In this document: positions 47,533 to 57,067 of the stretch, piece after piece
Position numbering within the stretch: the stretch's first letter is position 1
Layout: every line of letters begins with the position of its first letter
DNA from: Pseudomonas sp. PIC25
Lineage (GTDB): Bacteria; Pseudomonadota; Gammaproteobacteria; Pseudomonadales; Pseudomonadaceae
DNA length: 64,000 nucleotides
Direction: 5' to 3'
Assembly: GCF_002286785.1 (NCBI RefSeq)
Contig: NZ_MUJY01000168.1
Coordinates: forward strand, 57,797 to 121,796
The notes under the pieces: model-generated
Seen by the model: the letters and a program-made list of their open reading frames with translations, nothing else
Database searches by the model: none
Told to the model about the DNA's origin: nothing
Made by a program: the position numbers and the translations under genes

Positions 47533-49539
47533 ATGGATCGCTTCGAACTGCGTACATGGCTGTTGAGTTGGCCCAGGGGGTACAAGCGCCTGTTGCAGGT
47601 GGCCGTCGACGTCGTGCTGACCTGGCTGGCGCTGTGGCTGGCATTCTGGGTACGTCTGGGTAGCGACCATCTGGTCGATCCGTTCGGCGTGTATGCCTGG
47701 CTCTTCCTGGTCTGCCCGCTGATCGCCATTCCGATCTATATCCGGCTCGGCATGTACCGTGCCGTGCTGCGTTACCTGGGCAACGATGCGTTGCTGACCA
47801 TTTTCCGCGCAGTGACGCTGTCATCCCTGGTGCTGGCGCTGGTGGTCTATTGGCACCGGGATGTACCTGCGGTGGTGCCGCGATCGCTGATCTTCAATTT
47901 CTGGTGGCTTAGCCTGCTGATGACCGGTGGCCTTCGGTTGTTGATGCGGCATTACTTCATGGGCGATTGGTTCAACGTACGCCAGGCCATGCACTTCGCT
48001 CCGCCGAAGAACGATGGCCTGCCGAAGGCCGCTATCTACGGTGCCGGCACCGCGGGTAACCAACTGGTGGCGGCATTGCGGATGGGGCGGACGATCCGGC
48101 CGGTGGCGTTCATCGACGATGATGCCAGCCTCAATAACCGCACCATCGCCGGGCTCAAGGTGTACCGGCCGAAGTACCTTGCGCGGCTGATCGAAGAGAC
48201 CGGTGCCCAGCAGGTTCTCCTGGCGATGCCGTCGGTGACGCGAGCCCGCCGCCGGGAAATCCTGCAATTGCTCGAAGGCTTTCCCCTGCATATTCGTACT
48301 GTGCCCGGCCTCATGGATCTGGCGAGCGGCCGGGTGAGGGTGGACGACATCCGGGAAGTGGACATCGCCGACCTGCTCGGGCGCGACCCGGTTCCGCCTC
48401 GCCAGGATCTGTTCGAGCGCTGCATCCGCGGCAAGGTGGTGCTGGTGACCGGTGCCGGCGGTTCGATCGGCGCGGAACTGTGCCGGCAATTGCTGGGCAG
48501 CGGGCCGCAGACCTTGCTGCTGTTCGATCACAGCGAGTTCAACCTCTACAGCATCCATGCCGAGCTGGAGGAGCGGGTCGTCCGTGAATCGCTGCCCCTG
48601 CGCTTGGTTCCACTGCTGGGCTCCGTGCGCGATGGTCGCCAGATGCATGAGTTGATGCGGACCTGGTCGGTGGACACCGTCTACCATGCGGCTGCCTACA
48701 AGCACGTGCCGATGGTCGAGTACAACATTGCCGAGGGCGTGCTGAACAATGTGCTTGGCACGCTCAATGCGGCCCAGGCCGCGATCATGTCCGGCGTCGG
48801 GCACTTCGTGCTGGTCTCCACCGACAAGGCCGTTCGACCGACCAACGTGATGGGCAGCACCAAGCGGCTGGCAGAAATGCTCCTCCAGGCATTGAGCCGG
48901 GAACCGGCACCGCTGTTGTTCGGCGATGCCGATGGCGTGCATCGGGTCAATCAGACGCACTTCAGTATGGTGCGGTTCGGCAATGTGCTGGGATCGTCGG
49001 GCTCGGTGATTCCCCGCTTCCGCGAGCAGATTCGTGGGGGAGGGCCGGTGACCGTGACGCACCCGCACATCACTCGCTATTTCATGACCATTACCGAGGC
49101 CGCCCAACTGGTCATCCAGGCAGGGGCGATGGGGCATGACGGCGATGTGTTCGTCCTGGACATGGGGCAGCCGGTGAAGATCCACGAGCTGGCCGAGCGC
49201 ATGATCCATCTCTCCGGGCTCAGCGTTCGCTCGGAGCGCAACCCGCATGGGGATATCGCCATTGAATTCACTGGGTTGCGCCCCGGGGAAAAACTCTACG
49301 AAGAACTGCTGATCGGCGGCGACACCAGCCCTACGGAACACCCGATGATCCTCCGCGCCAAAGAGGAATACCTGGCCTGGGAACCACTGAAAAACCTGCT
49401 CCAAACCCTGTTTGACAACGTCGAACGAGGCGACATGGCCAGGGTCCGGCAGCTGCTGCGTGAAGCAGTTAGCGGTTATGTGCCGGAAGGTGACATAGTT
49501 GACTGGAGCCACCAGAGACGCGTCTGGAATCTGGAATGA
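47533..49539 (+). CDS. wbpM: UDP-N-acetylglucosamine 4,6-dehydratase WbpM (membrane form)
   Basis: Large nucleotide-sugar dehydratase of 668 residues, the conserved right-hand gene of Pseudomonas O-antigen loci. Four transmembrane helices lie within about 17-130, then a CoA-binding-like Rossmann domain (IYGAGTAGNQL), then the catalytic dehydratase domain from about 290 with VTGAGGSIGAEL near 304-315. The catalytic region reads STDKAVRPTNVMGSTK (429-444), with Met440 in the position where SDR enzymes have Tyr, as known for WbpM. It feeds the WbpV-like reductase to make 6-deoxy-HexNAc. The ATG at 47533 is chosen; a long upstream in-frame stretch overlaps wbpL. Confidence 0.95.
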   Translation: MDRFELRTWLLSWPRGYKRLLQVAVDVVLTWLALWLAFWVRLGSDHLVDPFGVYAWLFLVCPLIAIPIYIRLGMYRAVLRYLGNDALLTIFRAVTLSSLVLALVVYWHRDVPAVVPRSLIFNFWWLSLLMTGGLRLLMRHYFMGDWFNVRQAMHFAPPKNDGLPKAAIYGAGTAGNQLVAALRMGRTIRPVAFIDDDASLNNRTIAGLKVYRPKYLARLIEETGAQQVLLAMPSVTRARRREILQLLEGFPLHIRTVPGLMDLASGRVRVDDIREVDIADLLGRDPVPPRQDLFERCIRGKVVLVTGAGGSIGAELCRQLLGSGPQTLLLFDHSEFNLYSIHAELEERVVRESLPLRLVPLLGSVRDGRQMHELMRTWSVDTVYHAAAYKHVPMVEYNIAEGVLNNVLGTLNAAQAAIMSGVGHFVLVSTDKAVRPTNVMGSTKRLAEMLLQALSREPAPLLFGDADGVHRVNQTHFSMVRFGNVLGSSGSVIPRFREQIRGGGPVTVTHPHITRYFMTITEAAQLVIQAGAMGHDGDVFVLDMGQPVKIHELAERMIHLSGLSVRSERNPHGDIAIEFTGLRPGEKLYEELLIGGDTSPTEHPMILRAKEEYLAWEPLKNLLQTLFDNVERGDMARVRQLLREAVSGYVPEGDIVDWSHQRRVWNLE

Positions 49540-49629
49540 CGGGGTTGATTTGCTCCGACGAAGGGATAAGTTTGGGCGCGTGGCCGGAGTTGGCCACGTA
49601 TCTCACCCGTTGAAAAAGGAGCTTTCTCG

Positions 49630-49956
49630 ATGCGTAAATCGCATTTCTCTTCCCTTCTGTTCGCCCTCCTGACCAGTGTTTCCGTAGCGGTTACCGCAGC
49701 GGAGGCCCCCAAGACTTCTCCCGTCGCTCCGGTTGCCGCGCAGGCCTCCGCGGAGGTGGGCAAGGTCAATCTCAATTCCGCCGATGCGGCCACGCTGCAG
49801 CGTGAGTTGAATGGCGTGGGTGAGGTCAAGGCGAGGGCAATCGTGGACTATCGCGATGCCAACGGCCCGTTCGCTTCGGTGGATGAGCTGCTGGAGGTGA
49901 AAGGGATCGGGGCGGCAACGCTGGAAAAGAATCGCGACAAGTTGACCGTTCAATAA
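49630..49956 (+). CDS. ComEA-like helix-hairpin-helix protein
   Basis: Secreted or periplasmic DNA-binding protein of 108 residues. It has a signal peptide (about 1-24, ending VAVTAAEA), a short Ala/Pro linker, and a ComEA-type double helix-hairpin-helix domain: [31 protein letters not shown] then [19 protein letters not shown]. In Pseudomonas this gene regularly follows wbpM. ComEA proteins bind incoming DNA in natural transformation; whether this one does is not shown. AAGGAG lies 7 bases before the ATG, and a strong terminator follows. Confidence 0.9.
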   Translation: MRKSHFSSLLFALLTSVSVAVTAAEAPKTSPVAPVAAQASAEVGKVNLNSADAATLQRELNGVGEVKARAIVDYRDANGPFASVDELLEVKGIGAATLEKNRDKLTVQ

Positions 49957-49977
49957 GTCGCGAGCGATGCGTGAAAC

Positions 49978-50009
49978 ACAGGCCGATTTCGATCGGCCTG
50001 TTTTGTTTC
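49978..50009. terminator. Terminator between comEA-like and the diguanylate cyclase gene
   Basis: A perfect 10-base-pair stem (acaggccgat 49978-49987 with atcggcctgt 49992-50001), a TTCG loop and a T-rich tail. It lies between two convergent genes. Confidence 0.88.
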
Positions 50010-50028
50010 TAGCGGTTTTTCCGGGCTA

Positions 50029-51936
50029 TCAGCTCTCCTGGGGCGCTGCGCGGTTGCGGCCTCCTTGTTTGGCCTGGTAAAGCGCTTGGTCTGCCTGGAG
50101 CAGCAGGGTCTCCTTGGTCAGGTCTGCCTGAGGGATCATGGCGGCGGTGCCGATGCTGACGGTCACATGCCCCAGCGGCGATTGGCAATGGGGCAGGGTT
50201 TCTGCCGCGAGGCGTTCGCAAAGATGTTGGGCGAAGAGCAATGCTTGCTCCTTGTCGGTTGCCGGGGAAATGATGACGAACTCTTCGCCGCCGTAACGGG
50301 CGACCAGATCGCCGGCGCGCCGCGAGTGGGATGCGAGAATCTGGGCGACATGCTTGAGGCAGGCATCGCCGGCCGGGTGACCGTAGTGGTCGTTGTAGGC
50401 CTTGAACCAATCCACATCGATCATCAGCAAGGCGAGGGGGCTGCTTTTGCGCTGGGCGCGTCGCCACTCCCGTTCCAGTACGTCGTCGAAAAGACGGCGG
50501 TTGGCGATACCGGTCAATTCGTCGGTCGTGCTCATCGCTTGCAATCGGCGGTTGGCGTCTTCGAGTTCGGCGGTGCGTTCTCTGACCTTGGATTCCAGCA
50601 CCTGACGCGCTTCGTGGACACGTTCGGCCATGCCGGCGAACTCCCGCGCCAGATCGCCGATTTCATCCTCCGACCGGGTCGGTAATTGGCCAATCTCCAC
50701 CCGGTTGTTGGATGCACCCACCTTGCGCATGGCGTCCGTCAACCGTTTCAGCGGCGCCGCCACTTGTTCCAGCAGGATGGAGCGGATGATGAAAATCTCC
50801 ACGAGCAGCGTGACCAGCCCCAGCGCGATGACGATGGCCAGGTTCTGCAGGATGGCGGGGCGAGCCAGTCGATAAGGGTAATGGACGGACATCACCCAGG
50901 GCGTTTCCGGAATGATGCCCAGGGCGACGATCTCGTCGGTCGTTTCCACCAGACTTGCCTTGCCCGGCTGGGTGGATCGGCTGGCCTTGAGTACGGGCAT
51001 GAGCGCGTCGAGCTTGAGGGAGGCAATCGACGCAGAGCCTTCGCTGTCCTTGATGGCGTCGGTGTATTTCGGGTGATAGATGAGTGTGCCGTCCGCGTCC
51101 GCCTGGAAGATCGTGCTGTAGGTTCCCTGGATCATCGGTTGAGCGGTACGCTGCATCAACTCGTCGAGCAGGACGTCGACGCACGCCAGGATCTCGTGCT
51201 TGCCGGCCGCGTTCGGCTTGTCCGGCGTCGCGATCGTCGTCATCCACGCATTGTTCGAATAATCGAAGTACATGCGGGTGAACAGCGTGGCGTCGGAGTC
51301 TGTGGCAAATCCCCGGGCATAGAATTCGTAGGTCTCCAACTTGAGTGCATCGGGCCCCGAATAAGTGAAAACCTTGGCGATGTCGGCATCCTGGTAGATG
51401 GGGAAGCCTTTTTCCGGCACGACGCCATAAACGTTGAACAGCCGGCCTTTCATGCTGGAGCCGAACTTGTAGGAAAGCAGGTACGAGAGCGTGAAGCGCG
51501 CCTTGATATCGTCGTCGGGCGGGATGTCGGGGGCATAGGTCGCCGACATGTTCGGAAAGCGCCTCCCATCGGCCAGCGGCTCGCCTTCGAACAAGCCGGG
51601 GCGCTGGGTATAGGAGCCATCTTCATGCCGCAGGAATATGTGGTCGAAATCCGCGGCCAGCTTACGGTTCAGTTGTGGGTCGGAGCGGGCCTGCCGAAAC
51701 TCTTCCAGGAAGTTTCTTTGCAGGTCTCTGATTTCCCGAAAGGGCAGCGACTCGCGTTGAAGTGTCTGTTCCGTCGATAACAGCAATTGCTGGCGCGCCG
51801 ACTCCACGATGGAGTGGTAATTGACGAAATAGGAGATAGCGCCCGCACCGAGGGCGACCAGGGAAATACGCAGGAAGGCTGCACGCAGACTTCTGCCGAC
51901 AAGCGATTTGTTGTTCTTCTCGATAAGCAAGGCCAT
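50029..51936 (-). CDS. Membrane sensor diguanylate cyclase (dCache-HAMP-GGDEF)
   Basis: Transmembrane cyclic-di-GMP synthase of 635 residues. Helix 1 at about 20-40 and helix 2 at about 360-385 enclose a periplasmic region of some 310 residues of the double-Cache sensor type (YFDYSNNAWMTT, IIPETPWVMSVHYPY). A HAMP segment (about 386-440) and a short coiled coil lead to the GGDEF domain. That domain has GGEEF and an RAGD inhibitory site five residues upstream, so it is predicted active and product-inhibited. Cache domains bind small molecules; the ligand is unknown. The start codon is in GGGGATGGCC, an acceptable but not strong site. Confidence 0.9.
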   Translation of the reverse strand: MALLIEKNNKSLVGRSLRAAFLRISLVALGAGAISYFVNYHSIVESARQQLLLSTEQTLQRESLPFREIRDLQRNFLEEFRQARSDPQLNRKLAADFDHIFLRHEDGSYTQRPGLFEGEPLADGRRFPNMSATYAPDIPPDDDIKARFTLSYLLSYKFGSSMKGRLFNVYGVVPEKGFPIYQDADIAKVFTYSGPDALKLETYEFYARGFATDSDATLFTRMYFDYSNNAWMTTIATPDKPNAAGKHEILACVDVLLDELMQRTAQPMIQGTYSTIFQADADGTLIYHPKYTDAIKDSEGSASIASLKLDALMPVLKASRSTQPGKASLVETTDEIVALGIIPETPWVMSVHYPYRLARPAILQNLAIVIALGLVTLLVEIFIIRSILLEQVAAPLKRLTDAMRKVGASNNRVEIGQLPTRSEDEIGDLAREFAGMAERVHEARQVLESKVRERTAELEDANRRLQAMSTTDELTGIANRRLFDDVLEREWRRAQRKSSPLALLMIDVDWFKAYNDHYGHPAGDACLKHVAQILASHSRRAGDLVARYGGEEFVIISPATDKEQALLFAQHLCERLAAETLPHCQSPLGHVTVSIGTAAMIPQADLTKETLLLQADQALYQAKQGGRNRAAPQES

Positions 51937-52159
51937 CCCCTGGACTGCATGGAGTCGGGTGGATGAAATCGGTGCAAACGATTCTCGGCTTACTGCCTGG
52001 AACGCGATCGAACTTCCCTATTCAGGTAATCGACATGCGCCGCAATAGAGGTTCGATGGAGATATAAACCCACGCGTCACGTCGGGCAATTTTTTTCAAT
52101 GCCGGGAGCGTCTATCTGCGACTCATTCGAGGGTTTCTAGCCGCGGTGAAAGAGAGGGA
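51937..52159. other. Gap between the diguanylate cyclase gene and rapA
   Basis: No supported gene. It contains the expected promoter region of the minus-strand cyclase gene. I found no convincing hexamer pair. Confidence 0.4.
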
Positions 52160-52199
52160 AGAAAGGAAAGGGCGGGGCCGATGTGCTCGACCCCGCCTT
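52160..52199 (-). terminator. Probable terminator of rapA
   Basis: The arms ggcgggg (52171-52177) and ccccgcc (52191-52197), extended by partly pairing flanks, form a GC-rich hairpin just after the rapA stop. On the minus strand it is followed by a pyrimidine-rich TTTCCTTTCTTCC tract. Confidence 0.7.
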
Positions 52200-52212
52200 G
52201 CCCGAGGGCTCG

Positions 52213-55059
52213 TCAGCCGGCCACCAGTACGCGGATGGCTTCCAGGCGCAGGGCAGCCTTGTCCAGCATGGCCAGGCCCTCTTCGCGCTGTTTGCTCAGG
52301 GCTTCCAGTTCGCTGTCGCGCACGCTCGGGTTGACGGCTTTGAGTGCGGTCAGGCGCGCCAATTCCTCATCCAGTTCCGCCTTCAGGCGACGCTGGGCTT
52401 CGGCGACGCGCTCGGCATGGCGCGGGGCGATCTTGGCTTCGGCGGCGTTGATCTGTGCTGCCAGCACATCGCGCTGGGCCTGGACGAACTTGTTGGCGCT
52501 GGCACGCGGCACGCTTTCCAACTGGTCGTTCAGGGTGTCGAAGGAGACCTTCGCCGCCAGGTCGTTGCCGTTGGCGTCCAGCAGGCAGCGCAGGGCGGCC
52601 GGCGGCAGGTAGCGACCCAGTTGCAGGTTGCGCGGCGCCACCACTTCGCTGACGTACAGCAGCTCCAGCAACACGGTGCCGGGCTTGAGCGCCTTGTTCT
52701 TGATCAGCGCCACCGCGGTGTTGCCCATGGAACCGGCCAGCACCAGGTCCATGCCGCCTTGCACCATGGGGTGCTCCCAGGTCAGGAACTGCATGTCCTC
52801 GCGGGCCAGGGCCTGGTTGCGGTCGTAGGTGATGGTCACTGCTTCGTCGTCGCCCAGCGGGAAGCTGGCGTCCAGCATTTTTTCGCTGGGGCGCAGGACC
52901 AGGGCGTTCTCCGAGTGGTCTTCGCTATCGATGCCGAAGGCGTCGAACAGCTCTTCCATGTAGATCGGCAGGGCGAACTGGTCGTCCTGCTCATGGATCG
53001 CCTCGACCAGTTGCTCGCCTTCGCCGGCGCCGCCGGAGTTGAGTTCGAGCAGGCGGTCGCGGCCGGCGTGCAGTTCGCCTTCGAGACGCAGGCGTTCGGC
53101 ACGGGCTTCGTCCAGCAGCGCCTGCCACTCGCCGTCATCGCCGCCTTCCAGCAACGGCAGCAGGCGCGAGCCGAACTGGTGCTGCAGGGCATTACCGGTA
53201 GGGCAGGTGGCGAGGAAGGCGTTCAGGGCGTGGTGGTACCACTGGAACAGGCGCTCCTGCGGGCTGGTTTCCAGATACGGCACGTGCAATTGGATGCGAT
53301 GCTTCTGGCCGATCCGGTCGAGACGGCCGATACGCTGTTCCAGCAGGTCCGGGTGGGCCGGCAGGTCGAACAGCACCAGATGATGGGCGAACTGGAAGTT
53401 GCGGCCCTCGCTGCCGATTTCCGAGCAGATCAGCACCTGGGCGCCGAATTCCTCGTCGGCGAAATAGGCGGCGGCGCGGTCGCGCTCCAGGATGCCCATG
53501 CCTTCGTGGAACACGGTGGCGGGGATGCCGGAGCGCACGCGCAGGGCATCTTCCAGGTCAAGGGCTGTTTCGGCGTGGGCGCAGATCACCAGCACTTTGA
53601 ACTTGCGCAGCATCTTCAGGGTGTCGATAAGCCAGTCGACGCGCGGGTCGAAGCGCCACCAGCGTTCGTCTTCGCCGCCTTCCTGCTGGGCCTGGAAGCT
53701 GACTTCCGGGTACAGCTCGGCGTGCTCGCCCAGCGGCAGTTCCATGTACTCGGCCGGGCAGGGCAGCGGGTAGGGATGCAGCTCGCGTTCCGGGAAACCC
53801 TGCACGGCGGCACGGGTGTTGCGGAACAGCAGGCGGCCGGTGCCATGGCGGTCCAGCAGTTCGCGGATCAACCGGGCGCTAGCGTCGATGTCGCCGTCGC
53901 TGACCGCCGCGAGCAGGGCCTCGCCTTCGGCGCCGAGGAAGCCGTGGATCACTTCATGGGCTTCCGGTGACAGACGGCCCTGGTCTAGCAGTTCCTGTAC
54001 CGCCTCGGCCACCGGACGGTAGTGGGCGCTTTCGGCGCGGAAGGCTTCCAGGTCGTGGAAACGGTGCGGGTCGAGCAGGCGCAGGCGGGCGAAGTGGCTG
54101 TCCTGGCCGAGCTGCTCGGGGGTAGCGGTGAGCAGCAGCACGCCGGGAATGACTTCGGCGAGCTGTTCCACCAGGGCGTATTCGGTGCTGACCTGATCAG
54201 GGTGCCAGACCAAGTGGTGCGCCTCGTCTACTACCAGCAGGTCCCAGCCGGCGGCGAAGGCGGCATCCTGGGCGCGTTCGTCGCTCTTCAGCCACTCCAG
54301 GGAGACCAGGGCCAGTTGGGCGTCTTCGAAGGGGTTGCTGGCATCGCTTTCGGCGAAACGCTCGGCGTCGAACAGCGCGACCTGCAGGTTGAAGCGCCGG
54401 CGCATCTCCACCAGCCACTGGTGTTGCAGGTTCTCCGGAACCAGGATCAGCACCCGGCTGGCGCGGCCGGAGAGCAGTTGCCGATGGATGATCAGGCCGG
54501 CTTCGATGGTTTTGCCGAGGCCCACTTCGTCGGCCAGCAGGACGCGCGGTGCGATGCGATCGGCCACTTCGCGGGCGATGTGCAACTGGTGGGCGATCGG
54601 CTGGGCGCGGGCGCCGCCGAGGCCCCACAGCGAGGATTGTTGCAGGCGGCTCTGGTGCTCCAGGGTGTGGTAACGCAGGGCGAACCAGCTCAGCGGGTCG
54701 ATCTGTCCGGCGAACAGGCGGTCGCTGGCCAGACGGAACTGGATGAAATTGGACAGTTGGGTTTCCGGCAGGGTGCGTGCCTGGTTCTGGCCGTCGAGGC
54801 CGTGGTAGACCAGCAGTCCGTCGACGTCCTCGACTTCGCGCACGGTCATCTTCCAGCCTTCGAAATGGGTGATCTCGTCGCCCGGCGCGAAGCGCACTCG
54901 GGTGAGCGGGGCGTTGCGCAGGGCATATTGGCGGGTATCGCCGGTAGCCGGGTAGAGCACCGTGAGCAGCCGGCCGTCTTGCGCCAGGATGGTTCCGAGC
55001 CCCAGTTCCGCCTCGCTGTCGCTGATCCAGCGTTGCCCCGGTTGATACTGCTGCGCCAT
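52213..55059 (-). CDS. rapA: RNA polymerase-associated protein RapA (SWI2/SNF2 ATPase)
   Basis: RNA polymerase recycling ATPase of 948 residues, the length usual for Pseudomonas RapA. The N-terminal Tudor-like domains (about 1-110) are followed by the SWI2/SNF2 core. That core has [16 protein letters not shown] (Walker A near 177-183), [10 protein letters not shown] (DEAH near 277-280), [11 protein letters not shown] and the helicase C-terminal motifs [20 protein letters not shown] and [11 protein letters not shown]. The start [11 protein letters not shown] has GGAGAGAGG just upstream; an in-frame extension to 55224 is not part of the conserved protein. Transcribed alone, away from the next gene. 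Confidence 0.96.
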   Translation of the reverse strand: MAQQYQPGQRWISDSEAELGLGTILAQDGRLLTVLYPATGDTRQYALRNAPLTRVRFAPGDEITHFEGWKMTVREVEDVDGLLVYHGLDGQNQARTLPETQLSNFIQFRLASDRLFAGQIDPLSWFALRYHTLEHQSRLQQSSLWGLGGARAQPIAHQLHIAREVADRIAPRVLLADEVGLGKTIEAGLIIHRQLLSGRASRVLILVPENLQHQWLVEMRRRFNLQVALFDAERFAESDASNPFEDAQLALVSLEWLKSDERAQDAAFAAGWDLLVVDEAHHLVWHPDQVSTEYALVEQLAEVIPGVLLLTATPEQLGQDSHFARLRLLDPHRFHDLEAFRAESAHYRPVAEAVQELLDQGRLSPEAHEVIHGFLGAEGEALLAAVSDGDIDASARLIRELLDRHGTGRLLFRNTRAAVQGFPERELHPYPLPCPAEYMELPLGEHAELYPEVSFQAQQEGGEDERWWRFDPRVDWLIDTLKMLRKFKVLVICAHAETALDLEDALRVRSGIPATVFHEGMGILERDRAAAYFADEEFGAQVLICSEIGSEGRNFQFAHHLVLFDLPAHPDLLEQRIGRLDRIGQKHRIQLHVPYLETSPQERLFQWYHHALNAFLATCPTGNALQHQFGSRLLPLLEGGDDGEWQALLDEARAERLRLEGELHAGRDRLLELNSGGAGEGEQLVEAIHEQDDQFALPIYMEELFDAFGIDSEDHSENALVLRPSEKMLDASFPLGDDEAVTITYDRNQALAREDMQFLTWEHPMVQGGMDLVLAGSMGNTAVALIKNKALKPGTVLLELLYVSEVVAPRNLQLGRYLPPAALRCLLDANGNDLAAKVSFDTLNDQLESVPRASANKFVQAQRDVLAAQINAAEAKIAPRHAERVAEAQRRLKAELDEELARLTALKAVNPSVRDSELEALSKQREEGLAMLDKAALRLEAIRVLVAG

Positions 55060-55325
55060 GCCTCTCTCCGTCATCAAAGAATCGCCTGCAAAAAAGCCGG
55101 CTATGGTAACGGAACCGGCCGCCGAGGGCCAAAGCCCCGGTACGGACGGCGATGTGATGTGCCGCAAAGTGTAGCGAGCCTGCATTAAAGACGCTGGAAT
55201 CCCGGTCGATAGTGTGGATGTCACCGCTTGTTGCAGACAGGCGTTTCGCGGAAGAAGGCTGATAGGAGTAGAGTCGGACGTGCAGCCGGACCCGAAGGTT
55301 TCAGCGGCCTGCCGCAGGAGGACCC

Positions 55326-55622
55326 ATGCTGCCCCCTATTCCCCACATGCTGATGCCGGTAACGGCCCAGCAGGACCCGATCAAGCCCCGGCCGGACATT
55401 CCGCCGGTGACGCCCCCCCAGGAGAGCGCCAACGAAGCGGCCATCAGCCTGGACAAGCGCCATCCGCAGGATGCCATCGAGCTGCTGCGCGAAGAGCAGC
55501 GCCGCCGCCAGCGCCGGGGCTACACGCCCGAGGAGCTGGCCGAGGGCGAGGTGGCCAAGGCTGACGAACCGCTGATCGAAGAGCTGCCGCGCCAGGGACT
55601 ATGGGTCGACGTCGAGGTATGA
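55326..55622 (+). CDS. Conserved small hypothetical protein upstream of alkB
   Basis: Small protein of 98 residues, probably cytosolic, with no signal peptide or membrane segment. The first 35 residues are proline-rich; the middle (about 43-75) is a charged helical stretch with [17 protein letters not shown]; the end is acidic. It has a near-perfect AGGAGG site five bases before the ATG, so it is certainly translated. The same type of gene stands between rapA and the AlkB-like gene in P. aeruginosa. Function is unknown; the charged helix could mediate protein contacts. Confidence 0.8.
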   Translation: MLPPIPHMLMPVTAQQDPIKPRPDIPPVTPPQESANEAAISLDKRHPQDAIELLREEQRRRQRRGYTPEELAEGEVAKADEPLIEELPRQGLWVDVEV

Positions 55623-55659
55623 CCTCCGCTCGCTGAAGTCCTACGATGCTCGATTGCCA

Positions 55660-56271
55660 ATGAATACCCCGAGTCTGTTTACCGACTCCCTCATCGAATT
55701 GCCGGATGCCGAGCTGAAGCTGCTGCCCGGTTGGATCGATCCGGACACGGCCGACGCCTGGCTGGCGACGCTGCTGGCCGAGACGCCCTGGGAACAACCG
55801 CAGATTCGCGTGCACGGCCGTGTTCACCCGATGCCACGCCTGACCGCCTGGTATGGCGACCCGGATGCCCGCTACCGCTATTCCGGCCTGCTGCAATGCC
55901 CGTTGCCCTGGACGCCGCTACTCGCCGAGATCCGCTCGCGCTTGGAAGAGGAGGTCGGCCAGCCGCTGAATGGTGTGCTGCTCAATTACTACCGCGACGG
56001 GCAGGACTCCATGGGCTGGCACAGCGATGACGAAACCGAATTGGGGCGCAATCCGCTGATTGCTTCGCTCAACCTGGGCGGTACCCGCCGATTCGACCTG
56101 CGCCGCAAAGGCACGGGGCGTATCCAGCACTCACTGTTCCTCGAGCACGGTTCGCTGCTGGTCATGAGCGGGCCGACACAGCATCATTGGCAACATCAAG
56201 TGGCGAAGACGCGCACCGCCTGTGCGCCGCGCCTGAATCTCACGTTTCGCCGGGTGCGGCCCCATGAGTGA
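55660..56271 (+). CDS. alkB: AlkB-like alpha-ketoglutarate-dependent dioxygenase
   Basis: Fe(II)/2-oxoglutarate dioxygenase of 203 residues, the short ALKBH2-like class that reverses alkylated DNA or RNA bases by oxidation. The NYYRDGQDSMGWHSDDE segment contains the iron ligands His121 and Asp123; the third ligand is His179 in HHWQHQVAK; and PRLNLTFR (190-197) binds 2-oxoglutarate. The TAWYGDP segment is the base-binding region. The ATG at 55660 is chosen over a TTG two codons earlier. The next small gene overlaps its last 8 bases, so they are co-translated. Confidence 0.92.
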   Translation: MNTPSLFTDSLIELPDAELKLLPGWIDPDTADAWLATLLAETPWEQPQIRVHGRVHPMPRLTAWYGDPDARYRYSGLLQCPLPWTPLLAEIRSRLEEEVGQPLNGVLLNYYRDGQDSMGWHSDDETELGRNPLIASLNLGGTRRFDLRRKGTGRIQHSLFLEHGSLLVMSGPTQHHWQHQVAKTRTACAPRLNLTFRRVRPHE

Positions 56272-56425
56272 CGACGACAAGCTGATCGACTTTGCCAGCG
56301 AGCGCGGCAAGCGCATCCACGATCTCCACGAAAAACGCCTGAACGAAGTACGCCAGGCCTTCGAGCAGGCCATGCCGTTGCCCAAGGGCAAGAAGAAATC
56401 CAAGGGCAAGCCGAAGAAGCGCTGA
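56264..56425 (+). CDS. Small basic protein, 53 residues, overlapping alkB
   Basis: Short reading frame starting at the ATG 8 bases before the end of alkB. It reads MSDDDKLIDFASERGKRIHD, a helical middle (KRLNEVRQAFEQAM), then a strongly basic tail (KGKKKSKGKPKKR). The overlap, the amphipathic helix and the biased composition support a real gene co-translated with alkB. Its function is unknown; the basic tail suggests nucleic acid binding, which would fit an AlkB partner but is only an inference. Confidence 0.7.
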   Translation: MSDDDKLIDFASERGKRIHDLHEKRLNEVRQAFEQAMPLPKGKKKSKGKPKKR

Positions 56426-56440
56426 GGCAATCGTCTTACT

Positions 56441-56650
56441 TTGTAGGAGCCAGCTCTGCTGGCGAAGCCTTTGGCGTGGGCCTCATTCGCGAGCAGAGCT
56501 CGCTCCTACAAATGGCGCTCGGTTGAACTCTTGTAGGGACCGTAGCTTTTCGTAGGAGCCAGCTCTGCTGGCGAAGCTTTTGCGTGAGCCCTCAGAGCTC
56601 GCTCCTGCAGCCTGGCCCGAACCGCTTCTGGGGGAGCGAATTCATTCGCG
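56441..56650. repeat. Cluster of four or more REP elements (two inverted doublets)
   Basis: Plus-oriented units tgtaggagccagctctgctg... lie at 56442-56467 and 56551-56576. Each is followed by an inverted, slightly different unit (56484-56512 and 56592-56610), and a degenerate fifth copy sits near 56632-56656. The two doublets are nearly the same, suggesting duplication of a REPIN. Together with the ANR promoter this fills the 454-base gap 56426-56879; no gene is supported in it. Confidence 0.87.
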
Positions 56651-56751
56651 ATAGCCGGCCAGCCCTCTCGTGGATGGGGCTCCCAAACCGCCAAGCCCCC
56701 GAATTTTTCTCGCTTCCCGCGACTATCCGCCGCGCGGAAGGTGCGGTTTTC

Positions 56752-56843
56752 TTGACCTGGGTCAGCGTATCGCCATCCTCCCGGCGCACCTTTCGCCAAT
56801 ATTGATCCTGGTCAATTTTCCCTACATTTCCTGTGGCTACCTT
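56752..56843 (+). promoter_or_regulatory. ANR/FNR-dependent promoter of the ccoM-like gene with two boxes
   Basis: TTGAT-cctg-GTCAA at 56802-56815 matches the ANR/FNR consensus half-sites. TACCTT at 56838-56843 is placed exactly as a -10 would be if the box were centred at -41.5 (start near 56850). A second, weaker box TTGAC-ctgg-GTCAG is at 56752-56765. This predicts induction at low oxygen. Confidence 0.8.
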
Positions 56844-56879
56844 AGAGCCATCAACAGGGGGGCAGAGCAGGAGACCGCC

Positions 56880-56996
56880 ATGTTTATCGATGAAGTGGTA
56901 CTCGCCGGAATTCTCACGGTCGGTCTGATGATCGTGTTCTGTGGCGGTGTCGGATATTTCATCTGGAAGGACTCGCACAAGCGCAAGCAAGGCTGA
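56880..56996 (+). CDS. ccoM: CcoM-like small subunit of cbb3-type cytochrome c oxidase
   Basis: Single-pass membrane protein of 38 residues. A short N-terminus MFIDEVVLAG is followed by one transmembrane helix (about 6-27) and the charged end WKDSHKRKQG. This closely resembles CcoM, the small extra subunit first found in the Pseudomonas stutzeri cbb3 oxidase, which stabilises the enzyme. AGGAGA lies 6 bases before the ATG. The ANR boxes upstream fit a gene for a high-affinity terminal oxidase used at low oxygen. A strong terminator follows, so it is a one-gene transcript. Confidence 0.8.
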   Translation: MFIDEVVLAGILTVGLMIVFCGGVGYFIWKDSHKRKQG

Positions 56997-57027
56997 TCCT
57001 TCCGGCAAAGAGCACGCAAGGCACTTC

Positions 57028-57052
57028 GGGCGACTTCGGTCGCCCTTTTTTT
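57028..57052 (+). terminator. Terminator of the ccoM-like gene
   Basis: Stem gggcgac (57028-57034)/gtcgccc (57039-57045) with a TTCG tetraloop and a run of seven T. It is the same stem-loop as the rpsA terminator at 18288. Confidence 0.92.
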
Positions 57053-57067
57053 CGTCCGCGTAAATCC

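Noticed and set aside
47533..49539. Loss of the catalytic Tyr in WbpM (Met440) as a sign of an inactive enzyme
   Set aside because: The Met variant of the SDR triad is the normal state in WbpM-type dehydratases.
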